DNA from: an uncultured Collinsella sp. | Lineage (GTDB): Bacteria; Actinomycetota; Coriobacteriia; Coriobacteriales; Coriobacteriaceae | Length of the DNA stretch: 11,471 nucleotides | Assembly (NCBI GenBank): GCA_934630385.1 | Contig: CAKTWE010000058.1 | Coordinates: 1 to 11,471, forward strand | Direction: 5' to 3' | Shown here: positions 6,731-11,471 of the stretch, piece by piece | How the letters are laid out: the number at the start of each line of letters is the position of its first letter | Numbering within the stretch: position 1 is the stretch's first letter | Position numbers and translations under genes: made by a program | Notes under the pieces: model-generated | The model's database searches: none | Told to the model about the DNA's origin: nothing | Seen by the model: only the letters and a program-made list of their open reading frames with translations

Positions 6731-6743
6731 GTGCAATTCCTTA

Positions 6744-6778
6744 CTCTTCTAGAGGTGCCGTACCACCTTGGCCGGCAC
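6744..6778 (-). promoter_or_regulatory. Structured rplS leader: two adjacent hairpins
   Basis: On the minus strand GTGCCG and CGGCAC (6773-6778 and 6755-6760) form a perfect six-pair stem that can extend inwards with GCC/GGT. It is followed directly by CTCT-AGA-AGAG (6744-6754). Both lie between the predicted transcription start near 6793 and the rplS ribosome-binding site, with no base between the two stems. r-protein leaders are often bound by their own product; whether this one is related to any known L19 leader cannot be decided by eye. Confidence 0.4.
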
Positions 6779-6799
6779 GTAGTTGAACAAACGTATTCG

Positions 6800-6827
6800 A
6801 GTATACACGCGCGGGTTCCTGCTGCAA
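6800..6827 (-). promoter_or_regulatory. rplS promoter
   Basis: On the minus strand a -35 box TTGCAG (6822-6827) and a -10 box TATACT (6800-6805) are 16 bases apart. An A/T-rich stretch containing AAAAAATT lies just upstream of the -35 and resembles an UP element, as expected for a strong ribosomal-protein promoter. Transcription would start near 6793, giving a leader of about 60 bases. Confidence 0.65.
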
Positions 6828-6869
6828 GAACAATTTTTTACGCAGACAAAAAGACAAAACCCGCACATG

Positions 6870-6901
6870 ATAACCGCCCGCCTCGCGAATGAGACGGGCG
6901 G
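6870..6901 (-). terminator. Terminator of ppdK
   Basis: On the minus strand CCGCCCGTCTC and GAGGCGGGCGG form an eleven-pair stem with one G-U and the loop ATTCGC. It is followed by TTATCATG and, a little later, by two T-rich runs. The stem is strong and the T tract imperfect. It lies 38 bases after the ppdK stop, between ppdK and the rplS promoter. Confidence 0.75.
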
Positions 6902-6939
6902 CATGAAGGGGGCTACGCTAGGCGTCTACACCCAAAACG

Positions 6940-9690
6940 TTACGCGGAACGCTTGGCCTCGAGCTTGGCCTGGGCGGCGGCCAGACGCGCGAGGGGCACG
7001 CGATAGGGCGAACAGGACACATAGTCCACATCGGCCACGTTAAACAGGCCCTTGATGGACTTGGGGTCGCCGCCGTGCTCGCCGCACACGCCAAAGTGCA
7101 TGTCGGGGTTGGTGGCGCGACCCTTCTCGACAGCCATGCGCACCAGCTCCAGTACCGCCGTGTCGATGGTCTCGAAGGGATTATCCTTCAGAATCTTCTT
7201 ATGCAGGTACAGCGGGATGAACTTGGCCTCGGCATCGTCACGAGAGAAACCGAAAGTCGTCTGGGTGAGGTCGTTGGTGCCAAAGCAGAAGAAGTCGGCG
7301 TGCTGCGCGATCTCGTCGGCGACCATGCAGGCGCGCGGCAGCTCGAGCATCGTGCCCACGGGAATGTTGAGCTCGACGCCCTCCTCGACGGAAACCTCGG
7401 CGATCACGCGCTCGATGACCTCGCGGGTCTGGACATGCTCAGCCGTGATGGAGACGAGCGGAACCATAATCTCGGGACGCGGGTCGACGCCCTCCTTGAT
7501 AAGGCGGGCAGCAGCCGTGGCGACGGCGCGAACCTGCATGAGCGGCAGATCGCTATAGACGACGGATAGGCGCACGCCGCGCAGGCCGAGCATCGGGTTG
7601 GACTCGACCATGCCGTCGATGCGACGCAAGCGGGCACGCAAGGGGGCAAGCTCTTCCTCGCCGGCGCCAGCGGCCTCCTTCTTGGTGATGGCGACCTCGA
7701 GCTCGCGAGGATTATCCAAGAACTCATGCAGCGGCGGATCGAGCAGACGAACGACCACATCGCGACCGGACATGGTCTTGAACATCGCCAGGAAGTCCTC
7801 GGTCTGAACCTTGAGCAGATCGGCGAGCGCCTGCTGCTTCACGGCATCATCGTCGGACAAGATAAAGCTCTGGATGATGTTCTTACGGTCGCCCAGGAAC
7901 ATGTGCTCGGTGCGGCACAGGCCAATAGCCTCGGCGCCAAACTCGAGGGCGAGTTCGGCATCCTCGGGATTGTCGGCGTTTACGCGCACATGGTTGGCGT
8001 GGCCACATGTCTCGTCCAGGCGAATCTCGTCGGCCCAGGACAGGATGGTGTCCAGGTCGCCGGTGAGCTCGGCGGAGACCAGGTCGACGGGACCGTCGAC
8101 GACGATGCCCTGGGTGCCGTCGATGGAGATGATGTCGCCCTCGTGCAGTACACGGTCGCTCCCCTCGATGTGCACGACCTTCTCAGCAGCATCGATGTGG
8201 AAGCGCTCAACGCCGCAGACGCAGGGCGTACCCATGCCGCGGGCGATAACGGCGGCATGGCTCGTCTTGCCACCGTGGCTGGTCAGGATGCCCTCGGCGG
8301 CAACCATGCCCTTCAGGTCGTCGGGGTTGGTCTCCCAACGGACCAAGATAACCTTATGTCCCTCGTTCGCGCGCGCGACGGCGTCATCGCTCGAGAACAC
8401 GACCTCGCCCACGGCGGCGCCGGGGCTGGCGTTGAGGCCGCAAGCCAGAGCCTCGTACTTCTTGGAGGAATCGAACTGCGGGTGCAGGAGCTGGTCAAGC
8501 TGCGCGGGATCGATACGGCTCACGGCCTCCTCGCGGGTGATGAGGCCCTCCTCGACCATCTCGATGGCAATGCGCAGGGCGGCGGTGGCGGTACGCTTGC
8601 CCACACGGGTCTGGAGCATCCAGAGTTTGCCCTGCTCGATGGTGAACTCAATATCGCACATATCGCGATAGTGGTCCTCGAGCGTCAAGAACACGCGCTC
8701 GAGTTCCTCGCCCGCGGACTCAAGACCCGTGGTGGTCTTGAGGTCGGCGATGGGCTCTGTATTACGGATGCCAGCGACGACGTCCTCGCCCTGGGCGTTG
8801 ACCAGAAAGTCGCCGTAGAATTCCTTGGTGCCATCGGCTGGGTTGCGCGTAAAGGCGACGCCGGTCGCAGAGGTCTCGCCCTTGTTACCAAAAGCCATGG
8901 CCTGAACGTTGACGGCGGTACCGAGCTCGTCGGAGATACCATGCTGCTTGCGGTAGATGCACGCACGCTCGTTCATCCAGCTGCCAAAGACAGCCTGAAT
9001 GGCAAGGCGCAACTGGAGCTCCGGATCATGCGGGAAGACAGGCTTGCCGTCGGCGACCTCAAGCTCAGGATACAGGGTGCCCTCGACGTTATCGGAAAAA
9101 ATACCCTTGAACGTCTCGACAAGCTCCTGCAGATCCTCGGCCGAAAGCTCGGAATCGACGCGAACGCCGGCGACCAGGCGGGCATGGGTCAGGGCGTTCT
9201 CGAACAGATCGGCATCGACGCCCATGACGACGTTGGAGAACATCTGGATAAAGCGGCGGTAGCTATCCCAGGCAAAGCGCGGGTTCTGCGTCTGGGCAGT
9301 GAGACCCTGGACGGAATCGTCGTTGAGACCGAGGTTGAGGACCGTATCCATCATACCGGGCATGGAGAACGGAGCGCCCGAGCGCACCGAGACGAGCAGC
9401 GGATCGTTGGCGTCACCGAGCTTCTTGCCGCAACGAGCCTCGAGGTCTGCCTCGGCGGCAACGATCTCATCGAGTGCGCCATCAGGCCACACGTTGCCGG
9501 CACCGGAATACTCGACGCAGGTTTGGCAGGTAATGGTAAAGCCGCCGGGAACCGGCAGGCCGATACGACTCATCTCGGCAAGGTTCGCGCCCTTGCCGCC
9601 AAGCACAAAGTTCATGGACCTGTCGCCCTCAGTCACACAAGTGCCTTGGGCGTCGGTGCCAAAACGGTAAACCCTCTTGCAATCGCTCAC
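6940..9690 (-). CDS. ppdK: Pyruvate, phosphate dikinase
   Basis: Interconverts pyruvate + ATP + phosphate and PEP + AMP + pyrophosphate in the cytoplasm. In anaerobes it can run in the glycolytic direction to gain ATP or in the gluconeogenic direction. The 916-residue protein has the three expected parts. The N-terminal ATP-grasp domain has GGKGANLAEM (31-40), SVRSGAPFSMPGMMDTVLNLG (101-121) and GVAFTRNPADG (277-287). The central swivelling domain has GGKTSHAAVIARGMG (473-487) with phosphohistidine His478 and regulatory Thr476. The C-terminal TIM barrel has GLCRTEHMF (590-598) and GVCGEHGGDP (867-876) with acid/base Cys869. The usual motif is GGMTSH; here Met is Lys475. The start is a GTG with GGAAGGGGAAG just upstream. 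ppsR, the enzyme's regulator, is the preceding gene. A structured leader precedes the start. Confidence 0.98.
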   Translation of the reverse strand: MSDCKRVYRFGTDAQGTCVTEGDRSMNFVLGGKGANLAEMSRIGLPVPGGFTITCQTCVEYSGAGNVWPDGALDEIVAAEADLEARCGKKLGDANDPLLVSVRSGAPFSMPGMMDTVLNLGLNDDSVQGLTAQTQNPRFAWDSYRRFIQMFSNVVMGVDADLFENALTHARLVAGVRVDSELSAEDLQELVETFKGIFSDNVEGTLYPELEVADGKPVFPHDPELQLRLAIQAVFGSWMNERACIYRKQHGISDELGTAVNVQAMAFGNKGETSATGVAFTRNPADGTKEFYGDFLVNAQGEDVVAGIRNTEPIADLKTTTGLESAGEELERVFLTLEDHYRDMCDIEFTIEQGKLWMLQTRVGKRTATAALRIAIEMVEEGLITREEAVSRIDPAQLDQLLHPQFDSSKKYEALACGLNASPGAAVGEVVFSSDDAVARANEGHKVILVRWETNPDDLKGMVAAEGILTSHGGKTSHAAVIARGMGTPCVCGVERFHIDAAEKVVHIEGSDRVLHEGDIISIDGTQGIVVDGPVDLVSAELTGDLDTILSWADEIRLDETCGHANHVRVNADNPEDAELALEFGAEAIGLCRTEHMFLGDRKNIIQSFILSDDDAVKQQALADLLKVQTEDFLAMFKTMSGRDVVVRLLDPPLHEFLDNPRELEVAITKKEAAGAGEEELAPLRARLRRIDGMVESNPMLGLRGVRLSVVYSDLPLMQVRAVATAAARLIKEGVDPRPEIMVPLVSITAEHVQTREVIERVIAEVSVEEGVELNIPVGTMLELPRACMVADEIAQHADFFCFGTNDLTQTTFGFSRDDAEAKFIPLYLHKKILKDNPFETIDTAVLELVRMAVEKGRATNPDMHFGVCGEHGGDPKSIKGLFNVADVDYVSCSPYRVPLARLAAAQAKLEAKRSA

Positions 9691-9704
9691 GATACTTCCC
9701 CTTC

Positions 9705-9722
9705 CATGCGCTTTCGCGCACG
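9705..9722 (-). promoter_or_regulatory. GAAA-tetraloop hairpin just before the ppdK ribosome-binding site
   Basis: On the minus strand CGTGCGC, loop GAAA, GCGCATG forms a seven-pair stem (one G-U) capped by a GNRA tetraloop. Its 3' end abuts the G-rich ribosome-binding site GGAAGGGGAAG (9694-9704) of ppdK. It could modulate ribosome access or protect the mRNA; function is inferred from position only. Confidence 0.4.
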
Positions 9723-9739
9723 ACCGTGGTAACGAATCG

Positions 9740-9779
9740 ACCCGCCAGATGCGGGCCGTGAGGGAACTATACGGCGGGT
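9740..9779 (-). repeat. Competing stems upstream of ppdK
   Basis: On the minus strand ACCCGCC (9773-9779) is perfectly complementary to GGCGGGT (9740-9746). The nearer CCCGC (9751-9755) can pair with the same GCGGG instead, leaving a five-base loop. The two pairings exclude each other. If transcription begins upstream of 9779 both could form; if it begins near 9758 only the small hairpin is in the RNA. Confidence 0.35.
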
Positions 9780-9794
9780 TTCATGCTGGCATGA
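9766..9794 (-). promoter_or_regulatory. Candidate ppdK promoter: -10 plus inverted repeat at -35
   Basis: On the minus strand a good -10 hexamer TATAGT (9766-9771) has no recognisable -35. The -35 position is instead covered by the inverted repeat TCATGC-CA-GCATGA (9781-9794). That combination suggests a factor-dependent promoter. Transcription would start near 9758, about 68 bases before the GTG. A second, weaker candidate lies upstream: TTGACC (9891-9896) and TATCTT (9866-9871), with an over-long 19-base spacer. Confidence 0.35.
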
Positions 9795-9812
9795 GAAGAG
9801 GATGCGCGGTTT

Positions 9813-9840
9813 GGTAAACGTGCTAAAACGAGCGGTAAAC
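9813..9840 (+). repeat. Two GGTAAAC direct repeats 21 bp apart upstream of ppdK
   Basis: GGTAAACG occurs at 9813 and again at 9834 on the plus strand, exactly two helical turns apart. A related half-site, TTGGTAAAGCG, occurs in the opposite orientation at about 9916-9926. Relative to a start near 9758 the two direct repeats would lie near -58 and -79, on the same face of the DNA. GTAAACG resembles LacI-family half-sites but no full palindrome is formed. Confidence 0.4.
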
Positions 9841-9956
9841 GGTAGATAAAGGTGGTTACCTTATGAAGATACCACTACAAGAACCACGCAGGTCAAATAC
9901 GGATAATTTGCTAAATCGCTTTACCAATATCAGGTTTTTTTAGCTACCCCAATAAG

Positions 9957-10832
9957 CTAGCTTTGTTGGGCGCGACGGGCGGCACGACGGGCCCTGGCTT
10001 CCTGGATCTCTTCGAGGTGGACAATGATCTCGGAGGCGCTCTCCTCAATCGCCTTGCCGTCGGTGCGTACCACAAAGCAGCCCAGGCGCTTCATAAGGGC
10101 ACGGGCCTCCTCGAGCTCGCTGCGTACGCTCTCGGGCTCGGCATAGGAGCCGGCAACGGCACGGGCGTAATCATCCCCCAGGCGGCTATCGCGGATCTCG
10201 GAAATCACATCAACGGTCGAAATCAGACCGAACAGCCGCATCGGGTCGACCTCGTAAATCGACTTCGGCGGCTCCATACCATGTGCCAACGGGACATTGG
10301 CGACTTTGTAGCCCTGATAGGCCAAATACATCGAAAGGGGCGTCTTGGACGTGCGCGATACGCCCAACAGCACGATATCGGCACCCAACAGATCGTCGCA
10401 CCCGCGCCCGTCATCGTGCTCAACAAAATACTCCATGGCCTCAATGCGATGGAAATACCGGTCATCGGTCTTGTGAATCACGCCAGCCACGCCCTTGGGC
10501 GCAACTCCGATGAGCGACGACAGCACGGCAAGTGTCGGGCCGATCAAGTCGACCGAGCGGATATGCAGCATGCTCAGGTAGTCGAGCACGCGAGCGCGCA
10601 GCGCTGGGTCGACGATGGTGTGGAACACAGCGATATCGCGATGGTCGGCATCGACGCGCGGTCCCACAAACGACTTGACCTGCTCCACCGAGGTCACCTT
10701 AGGCAAGCGCAAAACACGAAAAGCCCCTTCATCAAATTGCCCGGACGCCGCAAGCACCACCTCACAAGCGGTATCACCGAGCGAGTCGGAGATAACGATA
10801 ACGGTGGGACGAGCGGTGACCGGGCAATCCAT
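9957..10832 (-). CDS. ppsR: PPDK/PEP synthase regulatory kinase-phosphorylase (DUF299)
   Basis: Bifunctional regulator of pyruvate phosphate dikinase or PEP synthase. Family members inactivate the enzyme by ADP-dependent phosphorylation of the Thr two residues before the catalytic His, and reactivate it by phosphate-dependent removal of that group, releasing pyrophosphate. The 291-residue product has the family length. It shows an N-terminal VIVISDSLGDTA (11-22), HTIVDP (71-76), DLIGPT (95-100), HKTDDRYFHRIEAMEYFVEHDDG (120-142) and the P-loop-like signature GVSRTSKTPLS (157-167). It ends in an Arg/Ala-rich tail. The target is encoded next door (ppdK Thr476/His478), so the specificity is very probably PPDK. 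ATG 10832 follows AAAGGAG by six bases. The gene lies 34 bases after glyS, as its homologue yqfL lies near glyS in Bacillus. Confidence 0.96.
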   Translation of the reverse strand: MDCPVTARPTVIVISDSLGDTACEVVLAASGQFDEGAFRVLRLPKVTSVEQVKSFVGPRVDADHRDIAVFHTIVDPALRARVLDYLSMLHIRSVDLIGPTLAVLSSLIGVAPKGVAGVIHKTDDRYFHRIEAMEYFVEHDDGRGCDDLLGADIVLLGVSRTSKTPLSMYLAYQGYKVANVPLAHGMEPPKSIYEVDPMRLFGLISTVDVISEIRDSRLGDDYARAVAGSYAEPESVRSELEEARALMKRLGCFVVRTDGKAIEESASEIIVHLEEIQEARARRAARRAQQS

Positions 10833-10866
10833 GCGGGGCTCCTTTTGCGCTTACGCGCAGGCTAGC

Positions 10867-11471
10867 TTACTTTTTGCGGGCAAGCTCACCGATGTTGGCG
10901 ATGCCGGAGAACACGGCCTCGAACCGGTTGAGCAGCTTAAGGCGATTATCGCGAAGCTGCTCGTCCTTGTCCATGACCATAACCTCGTCGAAGAAGCGGT
11001 CGATGGGTGCGCGCAGAGCGGCAAGCGCGGCAAATGCGGCGGGGTAATCCTCGGCAGCAAGGGCGGCATCGACAGCGGTCTGGGCAGCCTCGGAGGCATC
11101 GGCGAGCGCAAGCTCTGCCTCGCCCATCAGGCTGCGGTCGTACTCCGCGCCCAGTTCGGGCTTGGAGATATGCGCGGCGCGGGCATAGGCGGTAGCCAGG
11201 TTGTCAAAGGTCTCGGCATCGTTCTTGCGGGCCTCGTCGAGGGCGGCGCAGCGGGCGAAGAAGACCGACGGCGCGATGATGTGCACCGCGGAGACGGCGG
11301 CAACGGTATCGGCCGGAATCTTCTCGTCGCGGGCCATACTCACCAGACGGCCGTGGAAGAAGTCGCGTACCTGCTGGGCGACCTCGGCGGCGTCGAACTC
11401 GATGCCCTGCTCGCTATAGAGCTCAAGGGCAAAGTCGATGAGCGACGTGGGGTCGATCGGCAGACGGTCGC
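10867..11471 (-). CDS. glyS: Glycyl-tRNA synthetase beta subunit, C-terminal part
   Basis: Beta subunit of the heterotetrameric bacterial glycyl-tRNA synthetase, which charges tRNA-Gly with glycine. Only the last 200 residues lie in the window; the reading frame continues beyond base 11471, and the in-frame Met at 11343 is internal. The visible part is the C-terminal anticodon-binding (DALR-like) helical domain. The most recognisable segment is IDRFFDEVMVMDKDEQLRDNRLKLLNRFEAVFSGIANIGEL, which corresponds to the conserved FFD-VMVM-D-LR-NRL-LL end of GlyS. It stops with TAA 34 bases before the ppsR start, so ppsR is probably co-transcribed; no terminator lies between. Confidence 0.93.
   Translation of the reverse strand, partial: DRLPIDPTSLIDFALELYSEQGIEFDAAEVAQQVRDFFHGRLVSMARDEKIPADTVAAVSAVHIIAPSVFFARCAALDEARKNDAETFDNLATAYARAAHISKPELGAEYDRSLMGEAELALADASEAAQTAVDAALAAEDYPAAFAALAALRAPIDRFFDEVMVMDKDEQLRDNRLKLLNRFEAVFSGIANIGELARKK

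Noticed and set aside
7726..9732. 668-residue plus-strand open frame opposite ppdK
   Set aside because: It lies entirely antisense to a perfectly conserved ppdK, has no recognisable domain, and is low-complexity in character. Long antisense frames are common opposite G+C-rich genes with strong codon bias.
9813..9827. Catabolite-repression (CcpA cre) site at GGTAAACG
   Set aside because: Only the left half resembles the cre consensus; the right half does not match, and the second copy is a direct rather than an inverted repeat.
9934..9959. TAGCT/AGCTA inverted repeat next to a run of seven T after ppsR
   Set aside because: On the minus strand the run following the stem is A, not T, so it is not a terminator for ppsR; on the plus strand the T run precedes the stem and no plus-strand gene needs ending.
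9963..10865. 300-residue plus-strand open frame opposite ppsR
   Set aside because: It mirrors ppsR almost exactly and shows no family motif; the minus-strand protein has all the DUF299 signatures.
1..11471. CRISPR array, insertion sequence, prophage, tRNA or rRNA
   Set aside because: No spaced repeats, transposase, inverted termini, cloverleaf or rRNA-like sequence was seen. The only recombinase, XerC, sits in a conserved housekeeping context.

Overview
The window is a stretch of bacterial housekeeping chromosome of high G+C content. Every convincing gene lies on the minus strand, so transcription runs from high to low coordinates. Protein character and gene order suggest a Coriobacteriia member (Actinomycetota), most likely Collinsella or a close relative. 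That placement rests on recognition, not on a database search.

In the direction of transcription the layout is: the 3' end of glyS (glycyl-tRNA synthetase beta subunit, cut by the window edge); ppsR (PPDK regulatory kinase/phosphorylase); a 266-base non-coding stretch rich in repeats and hairpins; ppdK (pyruvate phosphate dikinase) and its terminator; rplS (ribosomal protein L19) with a good promoter, a structured leader and a strong terminator; rnhB (RNase HII); a second hairpin and a three-unit 11-bp direct repeat; then a tightly packed run yraN-comM-dprA-trmFO-xerC; and at the left edge a near-consensus promoter for a gene outside the window.

The genes fall into three groups. ppsR and ppdK are a known enzyme and regulator pair at the pyruvate/PEP node; the catalytic His and the adjacent regulatory Thr of PPDK are both visible. 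rplS forms its own transcription unit. The rest resembles the Bacillus block rplS-...-rnhB-...-dprA-topA-trmFO-xerC, but topA is absent and comM is present between yraN and dprA. yraN, comM and dprA are joined by one-base stop/start overlaps. comM and dprA act on incoming DNA in natural transformation, rnhB and xerC in chromosome maintenance, and trmFO in tRNA modification.

I see no mobile element, CRISPR array, tRNA, rRNA or defence island, and no clearly new multi-gene system. The items most worth a second look are: the xerC start, which has no ATG/GTG/TTG where the protein should begin but an ATA overlapping the trmFO stop; a DprA in which a normally conserved DNA-contacting Arg appears replaced by Val; terminator-like hairpins on both sides of rnhB; the phased 11-bp repeats before yraN; and the repeat-rich region upstream of ppdK.
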